From JAUCQB01 sp964586235 (GTDB lineage Bacteria; Planctomycetota; Phycisphaerae; UBA1845; PWPN01): a stretch of DNA of 64,000 nucleotides. The stretch covers positions 1 through 64,000 of the forward strand of contig CAZPIO010000019.1 in the NCBI GenBank assembly GCA_964586235.1. The letters run 5' to 3'. Below the pieces are notes generated by a model that did no database searches, was not told the origin of the DNA, and saw only the letters and a program-made list of their open reading frames with translations. This document shows, piece by piece, positions 19,134-28,130 of the stretch; within the stretch, counting starts at the first letter, position 1, and every line of letters begins with the position of its first letter. The position numbers and the translations under genes are program-made.

Positions 19134-22100
19134 ATGGCAAAGTCCAATCGTGACAAGATCGGTGACGCACTCGACATCCTGACTCAGGGCCTACTGCCCT
19201 TCGTCGAGCGCGAGCTCAAGTCGAAGTACGGCGACAACTGGCGAGCGAGTGCCGAGGAAGAGCTGCGCGTCAAGCCGCGTGGCGACTGGGACGCCGCCGC
19301 GCTGCTGACCATCCTCTGGAACCAGTGGAACATCGTTTTCCGCGACGTGCTTGGTCAGGCCGAGCGAAGCCTGGTCAGCGAGGTCCGTGAGGTTCGTAAC
19401 GATTGGGCGCACCAGAAGACCTTCTCCTCGGACGACACATACCGGGCCATGGACAGCATGTCCCGCCTCCTGACGGCCGTCAGCGCCGGCGACCAGGCCA
19501 TCGAGCTGGACAAGCAGAAAATGGAGGTCATGCGGCTCAAAATCTCCGAGCAGACGCGCGCGGACGCCCGAAGGCGGGCCGGCCAGGCCACGGAGGGAAA
19601 GCCGGCCGCCGGCCTCACGTGTTGGCGGGAGATCGTTGAGCCCCACGACGACGTGGCTTCGGGCAACTACCAACAGGCCGAGTTCGCGGCGGACCTTTAC
19701 CAGGTCTGGAAAGGCATCGCCACGCCAGAATACGGCGATCCGATCGAGTTCTTCCGTCGCACGTACCTGACGCAGGGCCTGCGCGACCTGCTCACCAACG
19801 CGATCAAACGCGTCGCGCTCCAGCAAGGCGACCCGGTTGTGGCGCTTCAGACAAACTTCGGCGGCGGCAAGACGCACTCCATTCTGGCCCTGTACCACCT
19901 GTTCAACCCCGAGGTGAAGGGCAGCGACCTGCCGAACGCGGACGAGCTGCTCGCCGAGCTCGGTGTGAATACGCTGCCCAGGGTTCAACGCGCGGTGCTG
20001 GTCGGCCAGTACGTCTCGCCAGGCGAAGTGCATGTAATGCCCGACGGGACCAAGGTAAAGACCCTGTGGGGTGAACTCGCCTGGCAGCTCGGCGGCAAGA
20101 AGGGGTACAAGATCGTTGAGCAGTCGGACAACACCTCGACCAATCCGGGTGAGCGGCTGGTTGAGCTGTTCCGCGCGGTCGGCCCGAGCATCATCCTTAT
20201 TGACGAATGGGTCGCGTATGCCCGTCAGCTTTACGAGAAGCACGACTTGCCGGCAGGCAGCTTCGACACTCAGTTCACGTTTGCCCAGGCCCTGACCGAG
20301 GCGGCCGCCGCGGCCAAGCACACCTTGGTCGTTGTCAGCGTTCCATCATCAGATATTGAAACGGGCGGGCATGCGGGCCGCGAGGCGCTTAACCGGCTGG
20401 AAAACGTAGTGGCCCGGAAGGATGCCCCCTGGCAGCCGGCGAGCACCGAGGAAGGATTCGAGATTGTCCGCCGCCGGCTCTTCAAGCCGATCGCCAACGA
20501 GGACCTGTTCCGCGAGCGTGACAACGTGATTCGGGCCTTCATCGAGAACTACCGTGCCAACAACAAGGAGTTTCCGATTGATTCCAGCTCGGCCGAGTAC
20601 GAGAAACGCATGCGCTCGGCCTATCCGATCCACCCGGAGGTGTTCGATCGGCTCTACACCGAATGGTCCACTCTCGACCGGTTCCAACGCACGCGAGGCG
20701 TCCTGCGCCTCATGGCCGCCGTAATCCACGAGTTGTGGGAGAAGGAGGACCGTAACCTGCTGATTCTCCCCGGAATGGTCCCGATGGACGAGTCGTCTGT
20801 ACGGAAGGAACTGACCCGCTATCTCGAACCTACCTGGTCAGCGGTTGTGGAGACCGACGTAGACGGTTCGGATTCAACGCCCCTGGCGATCGATCGTGAT
20901 AACAGCACGCTCGGCCGCTACTCCGCCACGAGGCGTGTCGCCCGGACGGTCTTCCTCGGGACGGCTCCCCTTCGCGGCGCAGCCAATCGCGGCAAGGACA
21001 TCCGTCAAATCAATCTGGGCTGCGTCCAGCCGGGTGAAAGCCTCGCTACCTTCGGCGATGCCCTTCGTCGGCTCCAGAACAAGGCAACGTATTTGAACAC
21101 GGATGGCGAGCGCACGTTCTATGATACGGCCCAGAACATCAACCGCGACGCGGAGTCACGCAAGACCGGTTTCTCCGAGGACGATGTCCGACACGCCATT
21201 CGAGAAGCCCTGAAGGCCCAGGAGAGCGGCCGAGCGGATTTCGCGAGGGTGCACGCCTGCCCGCACTCGCCTTCCGATGTTGCGGATGACCGCGAAGCTC
21301 GCCTTGTCATCCTCGGCCCCGAATCGGAACACCTCGCGAACAAGGACGATAGCCCCGCCGTCCAGGTCGCGAAGGACTTCCTGGGCTCTCGCGGATCAGG
21401 TCCGCGGATCTACCGGAACACGTTGGCATTCGTCGCCGCCGACCGGACCCGACTGACTGAACTGGAGGACGCCGTTCGGTGGGCGCTCGCATGGAACGCG
21501 ATTGACGACAAGAAGGACGACCTGGATCTGAATCAGTCGCAGATTCGGACCGTCGCAGCCAAGAAGCGTGAATGGGAGGGCATCGTCGACCAACGGATTC
21601 CCGAGACGTACTGCTGGCTCATTGTGCCGGTGCAGTCGGATCCGCACGCCGAGGTCGAATGGCACGCGCGGCGATTGACGGGCCAGGATTCGCTCGCCAA
21701 GCGTGCAGCGAAGCGAATGCGCACGGACGAGCTGCTGGTTTCTCAGCTTGGTGCAGTGCGGCTGCGGATGGAGCTAGACCGGATTCCCCTCTGGCGCGGG
21801 AACGAAGTGGAACTCCGCCAACTCGCGGAGGACTTTGCTCAGTACTTGTATCTTCCACGGCTTACCGGCCCCGACGTGCTGATCGACGCCATTACCGATG
21901 GCGTGAACTTGCTGACCTGGCAGAACGACGCGTTCGCCTACGCCGAGTCGAAGGCCAAGGATGGCCGGTATGCAGGGCTGCGTTGTGGCGAGCACGTCCG
22001 CCCAAGCCCCGACGGATCGGCGTTGCTGGTCAAACCCGATGTCGCGGCCGCCCAACGCGAAAAGGACGTGGCGGAGCGTGAGGGCACGTCTGGCAAGAAG

Positions 22101-22424
22101 ACGACCACCACGGACACGTATTCCGGTACCTCGAAGCCCGGCACGGACGGCAATACCGGCACACACACCGGCGACGAGCCGCCACCACCGCCAAAGCGGT
22201 TCTTCGGCTCGGTTGCCTTGGATGCGAAGCGGCTGGGTCGTGACGCCGGCCGAATTGCGGAGGAAGTCATCGCACACCTGGCAGCCCTCGACGGCGCTGA
22301 GGTGTCAATTACGCTGGAGATTGAAGCACGCGTCCCCAAGGGTGTCGATCAAGGCATTGTGCGGGCGGTCACCGAGAACTGCCGCACTCTTGACTTCACC
22401 ACTCACGGTTTCGAACGAGGGTGA
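19134..22424 (+). CDS. DUF499 ATPase with N-terminal Swt1-type HEPN
   Basis: 1096 aa. Residues 1-150 are helical and carry VRNDWAHQ near 87, matching the R-x4-H motif of HEPN ribonuclease domains of the Swt1 type. The DUF499 P-loop core follows: TNFGGGKTHSILALYHLF near 243, and Walker B SIILIDEWVAYARQ near 352. A low-complexity Thr/Gly/Pro linker at about 985-1030 precedes a small C-terminal domain. Known DUF499 proteins occur with DUF1156 methyltransferases in anti-phage loci. Last gene of the operon. The intact HEPN motif suggests an RNA-cleaving toxic output besides the Cap5 nuclease; that is inference. Confidence 0.85.
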   Translation: MAKSNRDKIGDALDILTQGLLPFVERELKSKYGDNWRASAEEELRVKPRGDWDAAALLTILWNQWNIVFRDVLGQAERSLVSEVREVRNDWAHQKTFSSDDTYRAMDSMSRLLTAVSAGDQAIELDKQKMEVMRLKISEQTRADARRRAGQATEGKPAAGLTCWREIVEPHDDVASGNYQQAEFAADLYQVWKGIATPEYGDPIEFFRRTYLTQGLRDLLTNAIKRVALQQGDPVVALQTNFGGGKTHSILALYHLFNPEVKGSDLPNADELLAELGVNTLPRVQRAVLVGQYVSPGEVHVMPDGTKVKTLWGELAWQLGGKKGYKIVEQSDNTSTNPGERLVELFRAVGPSIILIDEWVAYARQLYEKHDLPAGSFDTQFTFAQALTEAAAAAKHTLVVVSVPSSDIETGGHAGREALNRLENVVARKDAPWQPASTEEGFEIVRRRLFKPIANEDLFRERDNVIRAFIENYRANNKEFPIDSSSAEYEKRMRSAYPIHPEVFDRLYTEWSTLDRFQRTRGVLRLMAAVIHELWEKEDRNLLILPGMVPMDESSVRKELTRYLEPTWSAVVETDVDGSDSTPLAIDRDNSTLGRYSATRRVARTVFLGTAPLRGAANRGKDIRQINLGCVQPGESLATFGDALRRLQNKATYLNTDGERTFYDTAQNINRDAESRKTGFSEDDVRHAIREALKAQESGRADFARVHACPHSPSDVADDREARLVILGPESEHLANKDDSPAVQVAKDFLGSRGSGPRIYRNTLAFVAADRTRLTELEDAVRWALAWNAIDDKKDDLDLNQSQIRTVAAKKREWEGIVDQRIPETYCWLIVPVQSDPHAEVEWHARRLTGQDSLAKRAAKRMRTDELLVSQLGAVRLRMELDRIPLWRGNEVELRQLAEDFAQYLYLPRLTGPDVLIDAITDGVNLLTWQNDAFAYAESKAKDGRYAGLRCGEHVRPSPDGSALLVKPDVAAAQREKDVAEREGTSGKKTTTTDTYSGTSKPGTDGNTGTHTGDEPPPPPKRFFGSVALDAKRLGRDAGRIAEEVIAHLAALDGAEVSITLEIEARVPKGVDQGIVRAVTENCRTLDFTTHGFERG

Positions 22425-22550
22425 GGCTTTGCCAGCATGACGAGCTGCCGGAGGTGGCTTGCCCTTGCTCGATCTGGGCCTCCCCGCCGCTATGCCCCGA
22501 ACAATTGACAGCAGCCTGCAACAACTGATAATACGCAAAACTGCTCGTTC

Positions 22551-22570
22551 GCCGAGCGGCGCCGCTCGGC
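22551..22570. promoter_or_regulatory. perfect 20-bp palindrome upstream of HTH gene
   Basis: gccgagcggcgccgctcggc is its own reverse complement over all 20 bases. It lies 127 nt downstream of the defence operon stop and 56 nt before the small HTH gene at 22627. It could be an operator for that HTH protein or a terminator stem for the operon, but no T-tract follows. I favour an operator. Confidence 0.5.
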
Positions 22571-22626
22571 TCGCGCGGCGGATCGGGTGGAAGGGCTCTT
22601 CCATGAGGACTATACGGGGCAGCGTC

Positions 22627-22791
22627 ATGACGATCGAGGAGCTCGCCATCTACCTGAAGATCGCGAAATCAACGCTCTACAAGCTGGCTCAGGAAGGTAA
22701 GCTTCCCAGCCAGAAAGTCGGCAGGCACTGGCGATTTCATAAGGATGCGATCGACAGGTGGCTAATGGAGCATCGGAGTCCGCAGTGTTAG
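22627..22791 (+). CDS. small HTH protein, excisionase/MerR-like DNA-binding domain
   Basis: 54 aa. MTIEELAIYLKIAKSTLYKL, then GKLPSQKVGRHWRFHKDAIDRW, is the classic helix-turn-helix_17/excisionase-family winged HTH that binds DNA as a small accessory factor. The frame is open further upstream, but ATG 22627 begins the conserved domain exactly. A perfect palindrome lies 56 nt upstream. Either a regulator of the neighbouring defence operons or a remnant excisionase of the element that carried them in. No integrase gene is visible nearby. Confidence 0.75.
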   Translation: MTIEELAIYLKIAKSTLYKLAQEGKLPSQKVGRHWRFHKDAIDRWLMEHRSPQC

Positions 22792-22944
22792 ACGGCGGGG
22801 GATCACCCCGTGGAACGCTATCGCGCACCTCGCAGACATGGCGGGTAGGGTAAGCGTAACGATTCGGGCCGAGTCAGTTGGGGGCTTCGATAAGTGCGCA
22901 GAACGATGTGATTCAGCCCTCAAGGAAGTGGATACTCTGGACTA
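22792..22944. other. short intergenic region before the SIS-HAD operon
   Basis: About 150 bp without a credible gene. It presumably holds the promoter of the five-gene operon. No convincing hairpin or ribosome binding site of note is seen; the ATG at 22945 has only weak purine-rich sequence before it. Confidence 0.35.
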
Positions 22945-24903
22945 ATGGGAAAACCGTACGCGACAGAGCTGGACCGTCTCCCCGAGACTTATGCATGGGC
23001 GATGGGCGCGCCGATCGATCGCTTGGCCGCCGCCGTATCGACCTCAGCCTCGTTACCTCTCCTTGCGATAGGGTCGGGAGGGTCGCTCACCGCTGCCCAT
23101 ATTGCGTGCGGCTTGCATCAGACGCACGCTGGCGTGGTGGCACGACCTCTCACGCCCTTGGAATTCGTCTCCTCCTCGCTATACCTGGGCCGCCACAATG
23201 TGATGCTCCTGAGCGCCGGGGGGAATAACGCGGACATCGTTTCTGCCTTGCAGAACGCAGCGATCCGGGAGCCCCGACGCTGCTTGGCGTTCTGCCTTCG
23301 TCGGAGAAGCCGCCTCTCTCGCCTTGCCGAGGCGTACCGTCTCGTGGACCTCATAGAGGATCTGAATCCTCCCACCGTGAAGGACGGCTTCCTGGCGACC
23401 AACTCTCTTCTTGCGTTCTCGGTACTGCTTGTGCGGGCCTATGCCCACGCGTTTTCGGTGCCTGACAGCTTGCCGCCACGGCTCGAAGATCTGGTCGTGA
23501 CAGATCGCTCGTTCGCCGATTATTGCAGCGAACTCCGGGCTGCATGTAAGCCGCTGTGGAAGCGAGAAACACTCGTCGTCCTTTACGGATCACAAGTCCA
23601 CGCGGCAGCAGTCGACCTTGAGTCTAAGTCTTCGGAGGCCGCCCTTGGAAACACGCAAATCGCCGACTTTCGGAATTTCGCTCATGGCAGACATCACTGG
23701 CTTGCGAAACGGGGATCTACCTCAGGCGTGTTCGCCTTATACGGCCAGGACGATCGAGATCTAGCCGAACGGACCCTGCGACTGATCCCACCCACCATGC
23801 CGATCGTGCGCGTCTGTCTACCCGGTACGGGATCGGTTGCGGCGATTGGCGCGCTCGTGGCTGGTCTTCACGTAATAGGCGCAGCTGGCGAGCAACGCGG
23901 GATTGATCCCGGACGTCCCGGTGTCCCTATGTTCGGCCGGCGCATCTACGGTCTACGCGGCCTACGCGGCCTGTCGAAACGGATTCTCGTCCCAGACAGC
24001 GTTGCGATCTCGCGTAAGCTGCGCTGCGACATTAGTGTCCTTGCGACGCGTCGGGATATGTCGTTCTGGGGAGACTCCTTCCGCAAATTCACGAATACGC
24101 TGCAGGCCGCCTCGTTTGCGGCAGTTATCTTTGACTACGATGGGACGCTCTGTGACGAACGCGACCGATTTTCCGGGTTGCGGCCCGAGACCGTCCAGCA
24201 GTTGGCGCGGTTCTTGCGAGCAGGGATCCTCGTCGGCATGGCTACAGGCCGGGGACGATCGGTCAGGGATGATGTGCGGGAGGCTCTTCCGCGTAAGTTG
24301 TGGGCCAGTGTGTACCTGGGCTACTACAACGGCTCCGATATCGGGGTACTGTCCGACGATACGCGGCCAGACGCTGCCGCCGCGCCATGCGATTCCATAA
24401 AGGAAGTGGCGGCGAGAATAGCACAAGACCCAATCATCTCGCGGGTCGCCACCTGTGAGCCGCGGCACGCGCAGGTGTCCGTACAACCCGGGGCCACCGC
24501 ATCGGCCGACTTCGTCTGGCGGCGGGTTCAGCAGCTAGCCCACTCGCGCCATACCAAGGTACTTCGATCTAGCCACTCAATAGATCTCCTTGCTCACAGC
24601 GTGTCCAAGCTCTCACTGCTCGCCCATCTTAAGGACATTGTCCCGAAGGCGAAGCAGGTGCTAGTAATCGGAGACAAGGGACAATGGCCTGGCAATGACC
24701 ATGAGCTTCTCAGCACGCCCTTCTCTCTGAGCGTTGATGAGGTGTCGGGAGATCCTGACGCCTGCTGGAATCTGGCTCCTCCTGGTTATCGTGGCGTTCA
24801 GGCTGTACTGCATTACCTTCGTGCTTGCCAGGTATCGAAGCGTGCCTTCCGCATCAACGCTCAGAAGCTTATGGCTCAGCGAGTGTCAGGAGGGCGACGA
24901 TGA
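22945..24903 (+). CDS. SIS domain - HAD phosphatase fusion
   Basis: 652 aa. The N-terminal half is a sugar-isomerase (SIS) fold: IGSGGSLTAA near residue 39 and LLSAGGNNADIVSAL near 88, as in phosphosugar-binding domains of GlmS-type proteins. The C-terminal 260 residues are a HAD phosphatase with motif I FDYDGTLCDE near 395, motif II MATGRG near 431 and motif IV VIGDKGQWPGND near 573, so the nucleophile and metal-binding Asp are present. It probably binds and dephosphorylates a phosphosugar or phosphoribosyl compound. First gene of the operon, with an ATGA overlap to the PRTase gene. The fusion is unusual. Confidence 0.8.
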   Translation: MGKPYATELDRLPETYAWAMGAPIDRLAAAVSTSASLPLLAIGSGGSLTAAHIACGLHQTHAGVVARPLTPLEFVSSSLYLGRHNVMLLSAGGNNADIVSALQNAAIREPRRCLAFCLRRRSRLSRLAEAYRLVDLIEDLNPPTVKDGFLATNSLLAFSVLLVRAYAHAFSVPDSLPPRLEDLVVTDRSFADYCSELRAACKPLWKRETLVVLYGSQVHAAAVDLESKSSEAALGNTQIADFRNFAHGRHHWLAKRGSTSGVFALYGQDDRDLAERTLRLIPPTMPIVRVCLPGTGSVAAIGALVAGLHVIGAAGEQRGIDPGRPGVPMFGRRIYGLRGLRGLSKRILVPDSVAISRKLRCDISVLATRRDMSFWGDSFRKFTNTLQAASFAAVIFDYDGTLCDERDRFSGLRPETVQQLARFLRAGILVGMATGRGRSVRDDVREALPRKLWASVYLGYYNGSDIGVLSDDTRPDAAAAPCDSIKEVAARIAQDPIISRVATCEPRHAQVSVQPGATASADFVWRRVQQLAHSRHTKVLRSSHSIDLLAHSVSKLSLLAHLKDIVPKAKQVLVIGDKGQWPGNDHELLSTPFSLSVDEVSGDPDACWNLAPPGYRGVQAVLHYLRACQVSKRAFRINAQKLMAQRVSGGRR

Positions 24904-26165
24904 AAAGAGAGCTCGCACTCCAACTCCTCCAGACCATTCTGCCGGGACTGACTGATGAAGGTGCCGCGGCGACCCTGTTTCGCGAGCTCCAGTTCCTTGC
25001 GGATTACAAGTACAACAAGTACGAGATGTACCACCCCGGCCGTCTCTTCCTTGAGAGCCTCTACCTGTGGCTCCAGCAATTTGAGGAGCACGAGAGGGAG
25101 GCTGCGCTCGACTTCGTAAGGAAAGACCTCATCTTCGTCTCTCGCCAGGAATTCCAGCAGCTCGCCGACGTGCTCTATCACGACACGATCAAGCGACACC
25201 AGCTCAGTGTCGCAGCGGTTCTCGGAGGACATCCTCGGCATAAGGTGCGAACAATTCGCGAGTCCCAGGAGTTCAAGTTGGTTGCGCGCGCCTCCCTGTA
25301 CGTCGGCATGAGTGATGGTGCGAGGATCGATTACATCCGCCGACACAACCTAGACATCAGCAACGAGCAGGTGTTGCCCTACTATGAGACGTCGACGCCC
25401 AAGGCTAAGGACCTCTTGAAGGAGCTTCGTGCGGCGTTGCACGACGATCAGGCAATGTTTCGTTGCCTGTTCCTCATGGATGACTTCTGCGGCTCGGGGC
25501 GTACTATTCTGCGCGAAGTGATAACCAGTCCGTTGGACAACGCAGGTGAGCGGCCAGTCATCCCGCCCCTCTGGGCGTCACGGCTGCGCTTTAACGAGGA
25601 TGAGGAGGAGCTTGAACTGGTCTATACGGGCGAGGTCTCGACAGCCGATGAGGAAGTCCTGCGCGGCATGGGCTCAGGCAAAGTCTATACTTCCTCATTG
25701 AATAACCTTCTGGAGAAGGCTCGTAGGCGTGACACTGTGCTCAAGGGTGCTCTCACAAAGGTTGCAGCCGGGGCGCTTGTAAAGGTACTTGACGAGCATG
25801 CCGAGATCATCTTCTGTCCACTGCTCGCCACGGAGCACGCCCTACGGCGACTGAAGCCGCTCTTGTCCAGACTCCCGGGGCCGTTCTGTCGGACGCAGAT
25901 CCTGCCTGGCGCTATCATCGATTCAAGTGTGGAAGTGGTGTCCGGTGCCCGTCCTATCGGAGCGCTTTGCGAGAAGTACTACACCGAGGACCTGGGCGAC
26001 CGGCACACAGGGTGCGTGAAGTTCGGGTTTGATGGATGTGGGTTGCCCATGGTCCTACATCATAACACACCCAACAACTCGATCTACTTGCTCTGGACGC
26101 GCAAGAGAGCGGGTCTGAGTCCACTCTTCGTGCGTCATGAGCGACACGGACGGGAGGGAGCGTAG
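24900..26165 (+). CDS. phosphoribosyltransferase-like protein (PRTase-CE type)
   Basis: 421 aa from ATG 24900, preceded by AGGAGGGCG and overlapping the previous stop (ATGA). The PRPP-binding loop is visible as LFLMDDFCGSGRTILREV near residue 190. An N-terminal helical region of about 150 residues precedes it, and a long C-terminal part ends with ILPGAIIDSSVEVVSG and a conserved C..FGFDGCGLPMVLHHNTPNN. This matches, from memory, the conflict-associated PRTase-CE family that neighbours ORC/CDC6-like ATPases, as here. It would transfer or cleave ribose-phosphate on an unknown base. The substrate is unknown. Confidence 0.78.
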   Translation: MKRELALQLLQTILPGLTDEGAAATLFRELQFLADYKYNKYEMYHPGRLFLESLYLWLQQFEEHEREAALDFVRKDLIFVSRQEFQQLADVLYHDTIKRHQLSVAAVLGGHPRHKVRTIRESQEFKLVARASLYVGMSDGARIDYIRRHNLDISNEQVLPYYETSTPKAKDLLKELRAALHDDQAMFRCLFLMDDFCGSGRTILREVITSPLDNAGERPVIPPLWASRLRFNEDEEELELVYTGEVSTADEEVLRGMGSGKVYTSSLNNLLEKARRRDTVLKGALTKVAAGALVKVLDEHAEIIFCPLLATEHALRRLKPLLSRLPGPFCRTQILPGAIIDSSVEVVSGARPIGALCEKYYTEDLGDRHTGCVKFGFDGCGLPMVLHHNTPNNSIYLLWTRKRAGLSPLFVRHERHGREGA

Positions 26166-26167
26166 CG

Positions 26168-28123
26168 ATGCCTCGGGTACGTAATGCGTTCAAAATTCGG
26201 GCTGCCGACGCACCAATAATCGAGACGTCGCAGTTTCTGCAACTGTATTGCCCGCTGCTGCTTAATCAACTCCAGCAAGACGATCTCTTCGTGCCTAAAC
26301 TGATCGTCGTTCGGGGAAGTCCTGGCTCGGGGAAGTCCAGTCTCCTTCGACTCTTCGAGACGGACACGCTCCTGACAGTACACGCACGCAGGTCTCAACA
26401 CAGTGATCAAGGCTTGGTGGAGCGTCTCACGGAGTTGGGCATATTGTCCGAACGCGGGCCGCGCGTAGTCGGCATCTACATCCAGTGTGACAGCAGTCTG
26501 CGAGACATTGCCAACCTTGCGCCTGAGGAGAGCACGCCGCGCCTATTCAATACGTTACTGGACACCCGGATCGTTGTGTCGTTCGTACGCGGTATTCGAC
26601 GTTTGGTGGCTGCTGGGTGCCTTGACCTGCCCGGTGCGTGCGTACTCAACCCGCTCCCGCCCGGAGATGCTCCTCCGTCGGTATTCTCTGAAGCCCGAAC
26701 AGTGTATCAAATGGAGGAAGTGTGCACGAAGATCGAGCGGGACTTCGGTATTCTGCTGAACCGCTTTCCCGGTGATCCCTTGCCGCCATCTATACAACCC
26801 CATGCGCGCGTGTATGCACTTGCGTACCTGGCGCTGCAGATACAGCGCGTCGCAGCGCTAGCGGAGTTGATACCGGTTGTCATGTTGGACGACGTTCAGG
26901 AGTTGTACCCGGATCAACGGAAGCACCTGAAAGACGAGTTCATGCGACGTGCGGCTATTCCAAGGTGGCTTGCCGTCAGAACACAGGTCTTTGGACTTGA
27001 GGAGCTGATCTCCGTGGAGGGGGCTGAGCATGGCCGCGAGTATCGCGAGATACCGCTCGACGAGATCTTCCAGGATAAGCCCACCGTATTCGCAAAGTTT
27101 TCTGCGAACGTGGTTCAGCGGCGCCTGCAGGCCACGGACTCCTTGCAGCAGGTGACCGTCAGCGACTTCAAGGAGCTTCTTCGGCCTCCGGATGAACTTG
27201 TGCCCTCCGAATTGGCTGAGAGGGCGCTCGAGAGCATGATGAAACGAGCATCTGATCTTCACCTCGGGCGTCCGATTCTAAACACGCTTCAGGGGCATCT
27301 GGAACGTGCATCGAAGTCCTCCCTCCTGTTTTCCGAATTGCAGGACCTCGAGAAGAGCCTCATCGTCCTAGAGCGGCAGGCAAATAGGGGTCAGGTTTCC
27401 CTTTTCCCAGAGATGGACCTACCGGAGGTCACCGACGGAAAGACTGAGGAGGCAGCGCAGCTTTTCGTGACAAAGCGTCTTCGCTGGCCCTACTACTTCG
27501 GCTTCGACGCGTTAACGAGCGTCGCCAGCGGCAACGTGGAGCAATTGCTGTCGACGGCCGCGGTCATTATGGACCGACTGATCTACCGCGCAGAGCTGGA
27601 TAGGGACAAGGCGATGACGGCCAAGCAGCAGGAGGACCTCTTCCGGAGATGCGGAGACGACTACTACGGGGCAGTCGAAGAGAAGCATCGTCGAGGCTCT
27701 GCCATCAGGCAGTTCATAGATAACCTCGGTGCGTTCTTCCAAGAGGTGACGTATCGACCCAATGCACCCATCGCTCCCGGAGTGAACGGTTTCGGCCTCA
27801 CCCGGACTGAACTACTACAGGCAGTCTCGCTGGATAATGAGGGGCAGGGTGCCCGTGTGTTTTCTGAGGTCCTCACGAATGCTGTTGCGGGTAACGTTTT
27901 GTCAGTGCGGTGTACGAAACAAGGACAGGCCGGAAGCGAGAAGATCGTGTTCTACCTGAACCGGCTTCTGTGCGTGAAGTTCCGCTTGCCGCTGAACTAC
28001 GGCGGCTGGCAACACCTTCCGGTGGACATCCTCATCAGGATGATGCAGCAGTCCGTGCCGCTGCGTGAGATGACTCGGAGGGGAAACTCCTCCGGCGCGC
28101 TGCTTTGGGCGGCAGAGGAGTGA
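26168..28123 (+). CDS. ORC/CDC6-like P-loop ATPase
   Basis: 651 aa. Walker A is VVRGSPGSGKSSLLRLFE near residue 48. Walker B is VVMLDDVQELYPDQ near 237, followed by an arginine-rich sensor region (FMRRAAIPRWLAVRTQVFG). Resembles STAND/ORC-type AAA+ switches; the remaining 350 residues are mostly helical, with a winged-helix-like C-terminus. It begins 2 nt after the PRTase stop, so it is surely co-transcribed. I expect it to be the regulatory or sensing ATPase that controls the small-molecule enzymes around it. This is inference from context. Confidence 0.78.
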   Translation: MPRVRNAFKIRAADAPIIETSQFLQLYCPLLLNQLQQDDLFVPKLIVVRGSPGSGKSSLLRLFETDTLLTVHARRSQHSDQGLVERLTELGILSERGPRVVGIYIQCDSSLRDIANLAPEESTPRLFNTLLDTRIVVSFVRGIRRLVAAGCLDLPGACVLNPLPPGDAPPSVFSEARTVYQMEEVCTKIERDFGILLNRFPGDPLPPSIQPHARVYALAYLALQIQRVAALAELIPVVMLDDVQELYPDQRKHLKDEFMRRAAIPRWLAVRTQVFGLEELISVEGAEHGREYREIPLDEIFQDKPTVFAKFSANVVQRRLQATDSLQQVTVSDFKELLRPPDELVPSELAERALESMMKRASDLHLGRPILNTLQGHLERASKSSLLFSELQDLEKSLIVLERQANRGQVSLFPEMDLPEVTDGKTEEAAQLFVTKRLRWPYYFGFDALTSVASGNVEQLLSTAAVIMDRLIYRAELDRDKAMTAKQQEDLFRRCGDDYYGAVEEKHRRGSAIRQFIDNLGAFFQEVTYRPNAPIAPGVNGFGLTRTELLQAVSLDNEGQGARVFSEVLTNAVAGNVLSVRCTKQGQAGSEKIVFYLNRLLCVKFRLPLNYGGWQHLPVDILIRMMQQSVPLREMTRRGNSSGALLWAAEE

Positions 28124-28130
28124 CTGGCTG

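Noticed and set aside
19191..20321. Minus-strand 376-codon frame within the DUF499 gene
   Set aside because: Shadow of the plus-strand DUF499 gene; no motifs or start signal.
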